A stretch of 64,000 nucleotides of DNA, from assembly GCA_009792885.1 (NCBI GenBank), contig WMCF01000056.1, positions 372,001 to 436,000 of the forward strand, in the 5' to 3' direction. This document shows, one piece after another, positions 36,192 through 49,481 of the stretch. Each line of letters begins with the position of its first letter. Within the stretch, counting starts at the first letter, position 1. A program made the position numbers and the translations under genes. The DNA comes from Eremophila alpestris peregrina (lineage: Eukaryota > Chordata > Aves > Passeriformes > Alaudidae). A model generated the notes under the pieces. The model saw only the letters and a program-made list of their open reading frames with translations. It made no database searches and was not told the DNA's origin.

Positions 36192-38912
36192 ATATGTAGA
36201 AAGGGAACTCTTTTTTTTTTTCAAATAGAAAACAAGACTAAATGCATTTTTTCTGGTTTTCTAACATGACTATTTACAAAAAGTAAAGCTCAGGATAAAG
36301 TCTTTCCTAGGTTTTCTTCCATGAATCATGCCATAAGCCTTTGCAGATCTGCATGCACATTTAAAATTAGAGCACCTGTAGTCAGACTCCACTTACTGTT
36401 CTAAGGCATTAAATGGGATTGTTTTTCTGTATTTCTCTGCTTGAAAAAAAGTAGTGGGAATATCTTCATCCTTTGCTATTTGTTCATTCAAATAGTTTGG
36501 CTTCCCCAAGCCTTGTATTTATTACCAAAAAAAAAAAAAAAAAAAGGCATTTAGCCATAGAACACAAAAATTCATTTAAAATTCATTTGCTCTCCAAAAC
36601 AAATAGATGTACAGTTATGAACTAATAACCTATAGAGCAACATGAACTTTTGCCAGGTAAGAGAAGATGCCTGCTGTCACTGCCCCCTCTCCCCCCTGTC
36701 TGTTCAGCACTTTCTGGGAATGCTCAGTGCACCTACAGAAGATCAAATCTCTCCCGGATTTGGCTTTATTACATAAAGGCAGTGCATTCAGTGTATTCAG
36801 GTGATTTGTGTCACGCTGCTCCCCTGCACTCCCTTGGCACGTTGTGCTCCAGGAGACAGGAACAAAAGCACAAGTGTGACATCTACTGACAGCCTTGGCT
36901 GGCAGGACACAGCAGCTCCTGCAGCAGGAGCAGGGAAAGGTCTGTCACAGCCTCCCCACTGCAGGACTCATCGTTTTTAAAGAGATTAACAGTAAAAGGC
37001 TGATGTTGGGGTTGAATTGCCTGTAATTTTTGTGTTCAGTTAAACCTAAGTCCTGCACAACTTTCTAGAAGAATAATCCATCCTGAACTGTGAGAAAAAG
37101 AAGACATCAAAAGATCCCCCAGACTCCTGAAGGAGTGGAGAAGGGAATGCTTCATGCTTCTGGTGTCCATCTACTCTTCCCTAGGCATTTTCCTGTGGCT
37201 AACGATTTGTGCATCCATCCCTGAGGTCGGTATTTACCAGCCTGTGTTAGCTCTGGAAACACCACAGTTCCCTGAGCTGGAGCAACCTGAGGAGCCATCA
37301 CAGCTGTAATGAGCCATCTGCAGCTCTGCTGCGTGCTGGCCACTGCCCAAATGAGGATCCTGGGCAAAGCAGAGCTTCCTCCTGCTCTGGTGCAGCTGGT
37401 CTCATGTTCAGACTGTTCGAGCTGTAGGAATGAACATTATTTACAGCATTACAGGCTCTGTCTAGCTGATATTTTGCCTTTTGATGTGGCTGTAGAGGAG
37501 GCTGAATGTGCCAACGTGAGACCAGAGTATCCCTCTGGGTCTCCTGAATGGGCAGCAGCCAGGACAGGGGGGATGGGATCCCACAGCCTGCTTGAAAGAC
37601 AGCATTGGCTTTGATCTGACAACTTGGAGAAAGCTGCCAAAGCTGTCTGAGGATTTGGATGACAGGAGGGTTTGATTGGTGTGTTTTTTATTATATCACT
37701 GGGTGTGGAGATATTAGTTTTAGATTTTTCTGTATACTTATTATAGGGCAAAGATGGAGGCAGATCAATGTGATAAAAGCACATTTTCCTGTTTTTCTCT
37801 TCCTCTTTGTAAAGGGTGATGACTTTTTAGGATTGGGTAAAGGTGTGATTTCACTGTGTGCCTTGGATTTTAGTTACTGGATTTTAGAGGAAAACAATGT
37901 TAATGTAGTTTAGAGTATAAAAACCCAGGTGCTGTTTGTGGGCGGGGAGAATTCACTTTTCCAGCTGCTTGTGAACACCACGCTGGTGTGACTGAACTTA
38001 GAGATAAGACTTCTAAAATAAACATCTTCAAACCACAACCCGAAGGCTCTCTGATTCCTTCTTCCAAGCACAGGCAGTGAGAAAACAGCCATTCAACACC
38101 ATCCAGGGTTGTCTCAGAAGAGATACCACGACAAACGTGCCCAAGCACAACATTCCCTGTACTGTGCACTTCTTGAATCATCTTCTGAAATTTCACTATT
38201 GCTCTTTTTCTAGGTTGTCTCACAGTTCCCTTAATTTCTGACAAATCAAAAAGAGGTATTTGCACCCCAAATAGCCAAGAGCTGTCCTTATTTAGAATCT
38301 TTATGACAGGCAGATAGGTGGTGGTCTCCTCATGGTCATCTCAAGCATCACTCTTGGATTTAAAGGCAAAGTTTTCTATGTGACACCTCAGTTTCACTGC
38401 TGTAATTCCCCCACAGTCAGCCTACTCTTAGTACAAGAGGCCCTTGCTTGTGGGTAGTTTCCAGACAAAAATCCTATGGGTGAGTCCAGGGAAAGGTGGG
38501 TTTCAAAAGTCCATAAGCCATCTACAGGGAATTAATTCCCAAAGGCTACTCACTAAGATCTCTGGCACATGTTGTGGACCTTTTTAAAGTAAATCACCTT
38601 TCTTATCTCAGTTTTCTAATGTGTAATTCTATTTGCTTTGGAAAGGCAACTTGGAGTTTGCCTTTATTTAAAAAAGATTGAGATCAGGCTTTTTATCTTC
38701 AACAAAACCTGGTTTTGCTGAACCTTTGAAAGATGCTATTAAGGTGTATTTCCAATGTTTTCAGTAGTGATGGCTTTGAGATGAATGCATTAAACTGGAT
38801 AGAACTGGGGATTTACACCTCATTCTCCATTACATTCCTGTCATCAGAGGGGTTTGGATCTCAGCCTGAACTTTGAATCTTAATTTAACCAAATTGAAGT
38901 ATTGCCATTAAT
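36192..38912. other. Noncoding DNA, no gene seen
   Basis: It contains an A19 tract at 36527-36545 and a 14-bp palindrome GGGAATTAATTCCC at 38527-38540. The GC-richer part at 36650-37620 has frames of about 80-111 codons on both strands without coding-like codon use. Confidence 0.6.
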
Positions 38913-38934
38913 TAAATGTATCATGATACATTTA
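38913..38934. repeat. 22-bp perfect palindrome
   Basis: The sequence is centred on TGTATCATGATACA (38917-38930) and extends by TAAA on the left and TTTA on the right with perfect self-complementarity. The flanks are AT-rich. It could form a cruciform or bind a symmetric dimer; TCATGA is at its centre. Confidence 0.92.
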
Positions 38935-39379
38935 TATTTATTAGATGACCCAGCTTTCCTCAGTTTCCTTTTAGCCATGGGTTCCTGAAAGAAGGCAAAT
39001 TTCTACCCATGGGAGGTTTTTTGTCTAACCCTCACTTCTACCCAGCTGTGATTGCTGCCTTTGACAAATACAGGCAGGAGCTGTTCCTTCCTCTTCAAAT
39101 ACAAGATTTATCTGAAGGGATAAGAAGAAAGTAGCCCAGACTCAAAGGTACAACTAAAATGTCCTCTTGTTTTCTTCAATGTTGCTGACTCTTAAAAAGA
39201 TAAATATATTTCTTCAATAAATTAACACACAGTGAAAATCTGTGTGGGAGAATGTGGGTAAAATATGTGTAATTTCAACATTTTCTCTTCTTCTGAGCCC
39301 CATATGCTAAGTACCAAAATAAAATTACAACACAGGGAAAATGGAATGATAGATCCAGGACATGGTGAGAAATATATGG
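38935..39379. other. Noncoding DNA
   Basis: No frame, repeat or motif cluster stands out. Confidence 0.6.
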
Positions 39380-39590
39380 CTATTAATTTGTAATTTTGTT
39401 CTGCTAACTGTGAGACTGGAAGGCTCTCTGCACACTAAATAATTACGGTGTTTGGAGCCATAAATCTGAGCATCCTTGTGCTGTCTCCTCCTGCTGAATA
39501 AATCTGTTGGCCTGTTAAGGGCTAACAGTCCCTGCTGATGGTTTTAACTGGGCTGTTTCACACAAAACAGCCAAGCATTAACAGAGCTCT
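39380..39590. promoter_or_regulatory. Candidate conserved noncoding element
   Basis: CTATTAATTTGTAATTTTG, ACACTAAATAATTACGG, CATAAATCTGAG and a CTGTTAAGGGCTAACAG inverted motif (CTGTTA/TAACAG around AGGGC, 39514-39530) lie in complex sequence with no frame. Inferred from texture and homeodomain-type cores; weaker than the 6.4 kb block. Confidence 0.27.
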
Positions 39591-42229
39591 GCCCGTACAA
39601 GTGGAGTAGGATGCCAGGATGGATCTAAGGTGTCCATAAGCCTCATTTTCTTGGGAGATTCTCCTTCCTTAAGCTCTGTTCTCACCACAGCAGAGCACAG
39701 TGGTCACTCCTGCTTGAAGGAAACCTTCTTTCACAGCAGGAAACTCAGAGAAATCCCATTCATTACCTGCTCCCATTAAAGCCTTAAGGAAAGCCAGGTT
39801 CGAGTGGGAAAACTCATTTTCACCTGATATAGGGGACCATAAGGCAGCTGAATGATTGCAAGAAGTGCAATGCAGCAAATGAGTGGAGAAACTATAGACA
39901 GGAGGATTCCTGCAAGCCCAGGAACCATTAACTCTTTATATATGCATAAGGGAGGTTGTTTCTTGTTTGGTTGTTGTTGCGTTTTTTGGCTTTTTTTTTT
40001 CCCTCACAAGCTCAGTTTTGTGCTCCCCAGCACGTGTTGGAATGTGCAGAAGTGTGGGCTAAAAGACAAGAAGTCAAACAAACACCCAAACTAGAAAATT
40101 GCAAAATAATCTTGTATTGGCTTCATCACCTGCTTCTCCTGAAGTAAAACTGTCCACACAAAGAGTTCAGGAAGCTGTGCCATGAGCATGAATTCCTTCA
40201 GGAGGACACAGCAGTGGCCAGAGATGGCTGCAGCAGTCTCACATAGGCAAAATAGGAAAAGTCAAACCCTGCATGAACACAGCTTGTTTTAAAGAGAGGA
40301 TCACACGTTATCTGCCAGCAAAACACTGGTCCTGGGGGTTGGTTATGGCTTTTCTGGAGAAAATCTGTTCAGATTGCTCATAGATGGGTAATAGGATTCA
40401 TGCTGTTTTGGCACATTAAAGGTCAGAGGCATTTGGTTGATTTGCTGTCAGATGTAGCTCGTGGGAAGGTGAGATGGTGATGTCAGAGCACAGATCTTAA
40501 TGGATCTTGCCAAACTTTTCCCTTGCCTTGTTGCATGAGCAGCCACACTGGGCAAAGAGCCTTCCAGTGCTTTTTTCCTTGTCTCAGGAGTAAAATTGAA
40601 ACCAAAATCTGTTGACAGACACTTGAAGGATCATGTAATATATTGTTTTGTGTCAATACACACACTGTTCATAGTGACAGCCCCATTCTCAGGATGAATG
40701 TGTTCATTTTTAAGCTATTAAAGGGACCTGTGTATATTTTAATGGTTGCAGAATTGTAGATGTGGGCCCCAAGGGAAGTGGAAATCTTTTCAGCATGACC
40801 AGAGATGCAAAAATCTGTGGGGAAGGAGCAGGACTTGGGTCTATTACTCATCTTTGACTTGTTATTATTGAGTGTGTGAGGCTGGTAGATGTTGAATTTG
40901 AGCACCCACCTAAATTTGCTGACCTGGACAGGCAACTGGGGGCGACCATATGTCTTCTAAGACAAGTCCTGTGTGAGCAGATGGAAGTGCTCAGTTGCAT
41001 ACAGATATTCTGGTGTTACAGCCTCGTGCCTCAGACCTCAGATTCTTCATTCTTACAGCCAAATATTTGAACCCAGTCAAAACTGATGGCTGTGATTTGA
41101 AACCATCCAAAAGAACAGAGGGAATAACTGTAATAAAAGTGAGCTGATTGTCCTGAAAACATGCCAAAAATACATTCCATTGTTTGGAATCCATTTGCCA
41201 TAATTAGAGCTTGAACATTCATTAATTATACTGAGTTTATTTAGAGGAAGTCAGGTAATGGCTGCTGTTCAGAGTTGCTGATGAAGGATTGTAATTAAAG
41301 AGCCCTTGCCACTCTCAGTCTGCTAAAGGGACTTGCCCTGCATTGAGACCCTGCTCAAATTTGTTTCCACCTCCCTCTTGCAGCTGCTCAGATTTGTTAA
41401 AAACTTCCTGTGGTAGTCTTTGAGAAAAGACTGACCCTGGTATTTTTTCCTGTTTCTGGTATTTTTTCCTCTTAGTGCCATTTCTAACTTGTTCTTAGAT
41501 CTTTATTATACAAGTGTGACTTGCTCCAGAGTAAGTCTCTTATGGGGAGAACAAGCCCAGAAGTGCATTTTTGTTGTCTAACTCCCACACATTTAAAACT
41601 TCATGTATTTTATAAGAACTTTACCTATTACATGGATTTTGGAAAACTCAGTCGCTCTGTGTAAAATTAGGGGAATGAGAGAGCTGGAAAACAGTTAAAA
41701 CTTTATTTCTGGTGAAATATTGCTAATAGAAGGAACTTGGAAGGTGTAGCATTGGGGAAATTATTATGGAGTTCTAGTTGGATGAGCTTATTTGTGTCTC
41801 CCTCTGCAGCACCTGGATGCTGTAGGAAATAACAGGTCAGATCATGGATTTTGTCTCTGTGACAGTTCCTTTTGTCCTGAAGTTACTGGCTCAAAGTCTA
41901 AATTGATATTTTTGAATTGAAGACATGTCTGAGTTCTGTCTCGAGCATGCTCACCAACCTGCAGTGGGATTTTTATGGTCTTACTGTAGAGGAACACTTC
42001 GGTGCTAAGAGTTAGAAAATGAGGCACAAACTCTGAGCTTCATCCATAAGGTCACTCTAATGTCAGCAGAGCCAGAGAGGCATTACCAAAAGAGATGGTG
42101 AAATCATTTTCCTTTTTTAAAAGAGCACTGGAAAGAGCAGAGAAAATTAAAAAGAATCCAGGGCACCTTCCTTGTTGTGGAATTAACTCTGTTCTGATGG
42201 AGATATAGCTGCTCTTTTCTTAAAGTTCA
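39591..42229. other. Noncoding DNA, no gene seen
   Basis: It contains a T-rich tract at 39957-40003 (TTGTTGTTGCG then a T run) and a 19-bp-period two-copy duplication at 41437-41474 (CTGGTATTTTTTCCT). No coding-like frame. Confidence 0.6.
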
Positions 42230-42430
42230 CAACTCCTGCTAATTTTCTCACTCTCTTTATCACTTTAAAGAAGATGTTACAGCCTATCACACCCATAATT
42301 CACTGGCTGGGACACCTTAAGCACATATTTGCATTGTTTTATTGCAATGAATTCTAAAGGAGATGTTCTAATTCAACATGCCTGATCACATTTAATCAAC
42401 AGGCCATAGGTAGAAATCTGAGTGCAATGA
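42230..42430. promoter_or_regulatory. Candidate regulatory element with overlapping POU/SOX and C/EBP sites
   Basis: ATTTGCATTGTT (42327-42338) fuses a perfect POU octamer (ATTTGCAT) with a SOX-type CATTGTT sharing the CAT. Two bases on, ATTGCAAT (42341-42348) is the C/EBP palindrome. CTGCTAATTTTC, ACCCATAATTCAC and CACATTTAATC flank them. The block has no frame. Factor binding is inferred from consensus only; the SOX half is in the reverse orientation to the classic OCT-SOX composite. Confidence 0.35.
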
Positions 42431-45039
42431 AATGGATAAAGGAACATTATCAGTCCTGGGGTGTTTTTGTAATAAAATTATTCTTAAAATAACAGCTCTC
42501 TTAGGCTCAAACCTAACAGAGCACAGAGGATCAGGGCAGTGCTGAGGCATGAACAGAACTGCTGAGAATGGTGCAATTCACTTATTTTAAGGAAATTGAA
42601 CAGAAAAATTGTAATGTTATAATGTGCTCTGCAACAGGAAAAATGGGTTGCAAGAGACTTCACTGAACAATTTCCAGTAGCACTGGCAATGGTTCTACAC
42701 TGATCCTGTGTTTCTCCATTCCCATCCAAGTGCAGACCTTTCTGAATTCACATTATTAGTGGTAGGGTCCAAGCATTCCAGGACAACCTGTGGAAAACCA
42801 TGTTAATAAGAACAGCAGAGGTGGCCAGATCTCTCTGGATCCTCCTGTAGCTATCTCAGAGGGCTGTGTTCTGGTATTTTTTCTCTGAATTTGCATGATG
42901 CAATGCTGTTTGTGGTTAGCTGCATAAATCAGGCTGGTGTCATCCAAACAAAAGGGTGATGTGTGCATATCATTATCAAATGGTTAAAACTTCCAATCAC
43001 TTACTGTACTCCTAGATTTCGTTTCTCTTTGGGCACCCAAACAGAGGATTGAAATGCAAAGGGCAGATGATGAGTCAGCCCAAGGGAGGTGCTGTGGTAT
43101 CACTGCATCAGTTTGACAAACCCCAGAGCTTATTGTATAATTTGCACAAAGTGTCACCCAAAAATCTGAATGCTTTTCTGAGACAAAAGAAATCTTTCAT
43201 CCCCTCAGGCAGATGAGAGATTCAGCCATTACTACCCCTGAGTCTGATTTGCTGTCACTCAGGCTACGAGGAACAGGAAAGTCCACTAGAAATAACAGCC
43301 AGAGCATTATAGGACTGAGGATGGATTAGAAAGGAGTTATTGCTGGCACTTTCTATTCTCTCTTGGCCCACACAGCTATTTATTATTCACTTTCCTCAGG
43401 GCCTGGATTTATCTGATGACTGACACTCCAATACAAATTGAAATTTAAGCTTTAGCTTTATATACATAGTTGCCTCCTCAGGCTGAGGCAGTGTGAGTTA
43501 AGGGTGAGTCCCTCAATGTCAGCCAGAAGAGGAGCCAGACTGTGAGGGAAGAAAGTGGTATTATATCTGGCAGATGTTCTCAGTCCTCACAGCAAAGACA
43601 TGACACTTACAGTAAGTAGAATTTCCCACAAATTAATTAAATGTTCCTCAAACTTTCCTGTCTGTCCTTTTAAGTCCTTGAGGTTTTTACACTCTGGAAA
43701 TGATAACAAGCACTGGAAAGTTGGAGGCCAGTTAATGTTGTCACAGGAGAATAATATACAATGAATTCTGTCTAAATGAGCACCTGATATGAGAGACACA
43801 CAATGATAAGGCTCAGAAATCCATATTCACTCTCCACTGTGCTGCTCTCCAGTGGTAATATTTATATGCAGATAGCCATGTAAATGAATATCTTATGAAT
43901 AACTCAAAGTCAGAGAGAAAAACAAATCCTTCTGTAAATAGATAAAACAAATTACAAGATGTCTTTTAGGATGATCTTCTTTGAATTCATTGTACTTGAG
44001 GGGCAAAGGGGGAGCCTGGAGTTCTGCAAATGTTCTCAAAATGAACAGAGAGACAGACACCTTCCCTTTTCCCATCCTTACACTGAATTTTTTGTTTCAT
44101 ATGGCACAGAAGGAGATTAAGGTGCAACCTGAAAGTCAGAAGTGTGATATTTAACCTGCTGTGTCATCCCCATACACGATCCTAATGAGGATGGAACCAG
44201 CCCTGCTGGTCCTCATTGTGGCTCTGAAATCACAGGCACTGTGGCAGCTGCCAGAGATTCCCTTGGTTTATAGAGGAATAGAAGAAAATCACTTGGTCCT
44301 ATGGATCAGACTGGGAATTTAACGAAGACCTTTCCATAGGGCTGAATTCCTGGCTGAAAGCCTGATCAAGGGAATACAAAGGTTAAACTGGCTCATTGCT
44401 TTTACACAGGATGTATTGTCAGCTTTCATGCCTCTCTTTAGCTGCTGACAGCAGTTGCATGGACAATTTTGTTCAAATAGACAGGAGTTAAAAACAATTG
44501 GTTGGGTTGCAAGGTCAGGCACCAGGTTTAGGTTTCTATAGGCACATTAAGTTGTGCCTGCTGGTTACTCTGCTCTTCCCTGAATGAAGAGAGGTCCTGG
44601 AGGGGGAGAGGGAGTCACTGAATTATTCAGGTAAAAGCTGCAAGGTGGAAAATGAAGGTTTTATCACAAATTTACTTGTCTTTTTCACACCATTTTCATG
44701 CATCAGCAGGTGAAAATCCCCCTGCTATGGCCTCACTACAAGTCAGCCTTTGGATGAAAATGTCCTTGTCATGAAAACATCACTGTGCTTGGCCTCCCCT
44801 TAATGAGTGGTCAGAGAGCAGGGCTGGCACATGGCAGCTGAGAAAGTGGAGCTGATGCTGTGGCAATACCTCTTGTACAGAGCAATTAATTCTTTGAGCC
44901 ACTTCTCCCACCTCCTCTCACCTGAATTCTCCCTGGCTCAGTGAAATCCAAGCAAGTCATCCAAGATGTGCCCTCCCTGTGGGCTTCAGACCTGGGGACC
45001 ACGTTCACCTTTTGATCTCCACCAAAGAAACATTTATCT
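42431..45039. other. Noncoding DNA, no gene seen
   Basis: Short frames only. TGAGTCA (AP-1 type) occurs at about 43071. No transposon is recognised. Confidence 0.6.
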
Positions 45040-45500
45040 AAATTTAAAATTAATGAATATCATGCAGCTAAATCTGAACCCTGTGGATTACATTAAAGTT
45101 TATCCAATAAGAGCAGGAAGCCTGATCCTCTGAATATAAATGACTACATCATCTGCATGAGATTTAATTGAGAAAACTGCATCAAAAAGGCAAATTAAAT
45201 ACCAAGAACACAACAGATTTTCCACAGAGAAACACTGTGGGAAGTGAAAAACCATCTGTACAGAGAAGAACTGAATGACATTTCTGCATCATGTCAACCA
45301 GATAATATTTACTCTTTCATCAATTATATATGTTAAATATTTTGGTAAGACAGATAAATTAATGTACTTTTCACTATCACCTGACATCAGTTAAGATGAT
45401 GAAAAGAGCATTGCAAACTCAAAATGACACATCAATTTTAAACAGTTTCAAATTTACATTATTTATCTAATCTTGTCTGTTCTGAGGTAGACAGAAATGC
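45040..45500. promoter_or_regulatory. Candidate conserved noncoding element
   Basis: Long complex AT-rich stretch with AAATTAATGAATATCATGC, GATTTAATTGAG, GCAAATTAAATACC, TCATCAATTATATATG, GATAAATTAATG and a TTTATCTAATC segment. Many homeodomain and GATA/forkhead-like cores occur without frame or simple repeat. The call is inference from motif density. Confidence 0.33.
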
Positions 45501-48500
45501 AAACTGAAAGGAGCGTTATTTAGAATTCCTATCAAACTTTTAGTCTAGACAAACAATTCTGCAGCCAAAGATTTGCAAAAGTCTAACTTTTCACACTACT
45601 AGTTTTCTAAAAAATGTACCAACAGTATCATTAGGAATTCCAGTGAAATTAACCCTACTGTTAATAAATATACTTTAAAATTATGTTTCCCAGCATATGT
45701 TTCCAAACCTCAGAAATGCTGCCATCTGTTTTTGCCTGGATTCTGAAATAGCCACAGTCAAGTGATACCGTCAAAGCCCTGGAGCTTCCATATGCCTTTA
45801 AATCAACAGACAGGTTTGCACCAGGGTTTCTGAGACCATAAGGACTCGTGTCATTTTCTCATGACTCCAAACAAAACCAGCACTTTGGGCTGTGAGTTCT
45901 GGCTCCAGATTCACAGGTAGCTCCACAGAAAAACTCAGCATTCGAGTCACTGCTTCTCATTCCCAAGGGTGAAGGTTAAAGAACAACAGAGGCAGCAAAA
46001 ATGTGATATTCATGAGGTCCAGGGGCTCTTGTTGCCAGAATTTAAGAATATTTTCTCAATAGCAATGTGGTATTTTTGGGGGTTTTTACTCCAGCTGTAG
46101 CTGCATCTTTGGAACTGACATTCCCAGGACTATTTGAGCTCTGTTTACAAGGACCTAGAAATGGTGTTGGTGTTTTTAAACAGCCATTAATTTCTGTGTA
46201 ACCTGGTATAATACACCCCACACAGAGAAACTGGGTAATGAAAATAGCTCAGATTCTCTAAGCTGTCAGCATGCTCCTGGAGTCTGCAAAGACTCTGCAC
46301 AGTTAAAAATAATGAACTGAGGTATCCACACAATTATTTATTTTCAAATTGGTGAAGTGCCATTTTCTTCTCAGTTCAGGAAATTAACCTCCCCAAAAGC
46401 CAGCTTGCTCTACACAAAATTAATAAAGCAGAGCATGCTGGCAATAACTTGCACATGTTTATTTATGTGGGATGTCTCCAGCTAGAAAGGCTAAGATGAA
46501 AAATTGACTCAAAAGGCTGCACTCCGAGGGGATTTACTCCTGGGTTGGACCCATTTTCATGTTGTTTAAATTCAGAACTGATGGAATAAGAACCTCTTGT
46601 GTAGTCTATAAAAATTAAGCTCTTTTATTATCACCTCTCCTTTATTTTATCCCATGGCATACACCTAACACTTTCTCTTAGGAAATAAGGTGTAGAGATT
46701 TGCAATCCAGTTCTAAAGGAGAAAAGTTAAGGAGGAAAAGGTGATGAGGGATGCAGGGAATCTGTTAGTACCAAGCACAAGAAATACTTCACTCCATATC
46801 ATTTTACTGAAGCTCTACATGGTTAAACTGAAGCTGATATTCATTTTTCATGGGTTTTTTTTTTTTAAAGAAGTGAATGGAAAATTAGAGTGAAATCAAC
46901 CCTGAAAAACAGTAGGAAAAACCCAGCGTTTCTCAGTGTGTCCAGATCCTGCTCAGTTCAGCAGCACAGTTCAGTCCTGTGATAGCAGCAAGAATATTTT
47001 GTTCTTGTGATATGCCTGAGTGTCATTGTAGGAAAGAAAAATAAAAGACTCCAATATTTCAGAAGGCAAAAAGTACAAAAGCTTTATTGTCTAATTTACT
47101 ACCTTCTTATAATGTGTTCTGATACAGACTTAACACGATTGGTGAATAGGAATGACACCTCTCTAATCCCACTGGTTAAACTAGAGAAATAGCAAAACCC
47201 CACCTGGTGAGGATTGTTTTGAGAAAGATAGTTGTTTGCCAAAATTGTTTTGAGAAGAAGTTTTCCAGAGAATTTCCCCCTTGGGAACAAATTAGCAGGC
47301 TAAAATCTCTCAGACCCAGAAACATCAGGCCCACACCTGAGTCTAACAAATGAACTTCTTCATAAACCTGTATGGTTAATGGATTAAAGAAAGAAATTCA
47401 GCATAATAGCTCTAATTCTCTCAGTGATATGGAGTGCAGAAGTACTGGCTAACCTACCCCTTAATTTGCAAGCACTTATATTAATACCAATTGCATTTTC
47501 CCCCTGTAAAACTGGGCAACTATTGGATGAAAAGCAAATGTACTTGTTCTAATTGGGCAAAACATTGATTGCATACTTCACTGTACATGTTTCTCTATTT
47601 TTGTAAACAGATAATCAGCAGCAGATAATTACAACCAAGTTCCAAAGTTGGTTTTTTTCTGCATTGGGGTCTTCTCTTTTCCTAGTTTCCCCTATCTGGA
47701 AATTCCCCTATCCCCTCCAGTCTTCAGGCTGAGCTATGGGTAAAGCTTTTCATTATGTTGGGCATGATTTTCCTCCTTTCTGTTCCCAGGAGCTTGGGAT
47801 GAGATTCATTTATCCTAACATTTGCACATGAAAATGAGATGTCTGCCTGTTAAGGAGCCAGACTAGACCAGGATCTTTTTTACAGTCAGTGGAGAGAAAT
47901 AGATATGTAAAATTTTGCACAGTCCCCCTGTGTCCAGGAATATGCTTTAGACTGTAATGCAGACATTCAGGAAGATTTAATTGCAAATCCTGGAATTTGG
48001 CCAGAGTGAGGAATTGATGGCCATGCTTAGACAGAATGTGCTGTGGAGCATTAAAGATAACATGTGATAATGACTTTTCCTCTCCACTTATCTGGAGCCT
48101 GGCTTCCCCCAGCAGATGCTGCAGAGCACACTTGGTTGCAGAAGCAAGTGTTGCCTCCTGTAAAACCAGTATCCAACACCTCTGAGAGACAGAGGTTAAA
48201 CTGGAACATGTTCTCCACTAGCATGGGGTACAGAACATAAAGTTACTGCTGCCTTTTAGCAAATGCACCAGAATCAGTTTATCCACTCTGTTTATATTTC
48301 ATTGTTGGGTATTCTGCTGGAGCAGCTCTTATCAACACTGCACAGCCCTGTTATGCAGCACAGGCACTAAATTTACCTAAATTTAAGAAGAATTGAGTAC
48401 TTTGAAACCAACACTTGATCAGTTCTACCACAATCACCAGAATTATTTCCAATTGTCATGTCTTGGATGGTTCTTCTGACAGCCTTAAAGCTGTGCACTG

Positions 48501-49481
48501 CTGCTTTGGAGAAAACAGATTCTGAATTTAGATTATAAACTCATTTTAGCAAAAATCATTGTGCCAAACATGCCATGATTCAACATGGCTCCACAAGAAG
48601 GATCGTTCTTTCTCAGGCTTTGAACTGTAGAGTTTAACAGGTTTGCAAGTGATCAGTCTGATAACACCTCCCAAGGGACACCTCTTTACAAACAGCTTTA
48701 TGCTGCTCTACATTCCTCATGGCAGCCTTGAGTATGAACTTTCCTACTTCATTTTCCCTGTTAGGAAAAATGGATAAGACAAGGGTGCTGGAAAAGCATC
48801 CAAGAAAGACATCTCAGTGGAGATACTGGAAACACAAATCCACATTTGGCAGCTGTTCCTGGTGTGCATGTCCAGTTATGAGAGGCATAATTCCTCCAAG
48901 ACAAGGAGATAGCAGCTGATCATTCTATGCAGATGAAGCCCTAGAAATGTTTCTGTCATTCAAATTATCACAAAGAAAATATAATTTGTGGTTATTTGTG
49001 CACTGCAAACGCAGATGGAAGCACAGCAGGTAGATAAATACTGACATTCTCTTCTCTGAATACCTTAAAAAGAAAGGCCAAAGGTAAGACAGGGAGTAAA
49101 GTGAATGCAGATTAGGCAGAACATCTGTTGAAGTGGGATAGTAGGGAAAATATTCAATGCTTTTCCAATAGAAGCTCTGCTTTAAAAATGTCAGTGGGGA
49201 TCTGCTTAATTATAAATTCTTTGCTGTCTGTAGCCTTAGTCTCTTAAAAATATTGGGAGGAAAAAAAAAGGGGAGGTGGTGGGACAACATACTATTAACC
49301 CCCAAGAGATAATTCACCTCCACAATGTAATATCAGAACTTGCTTGAGCTGGAAATACAGAAGGGGCTCAGCAAGTAGGTAGGGATGAAGGGAACTTTGG
49401 ACAATATCACACTGTCTCACTGTCCCACTCAGTGAAATGAGGCTCTGGGGACAAGGGGCTGGTGGCAGCTGCCATGGTGGG
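45501..49481. other. Noncoding DNA, no gene seen
   Basis: It contains a short two-copy repeat ATTGTTTTGAGAA (47213-47225 and 47244-47256) and some TAATTA-type cores near 47090. Frames are short (under about 70 codons). No transposon is recognised. Confidence 0.6.

Noticed and set aside
36527..36545. Poly(A) tail of a processed pseudogene
   Set aside because: No coding similarity or AATAAA signal upstream; a plain A19 homopolymer.
45484..45492. let-7-like seed TGAGGTAG
   Set aside because: The bases after the seed do not match let-7 and no hairpin surrounds it.
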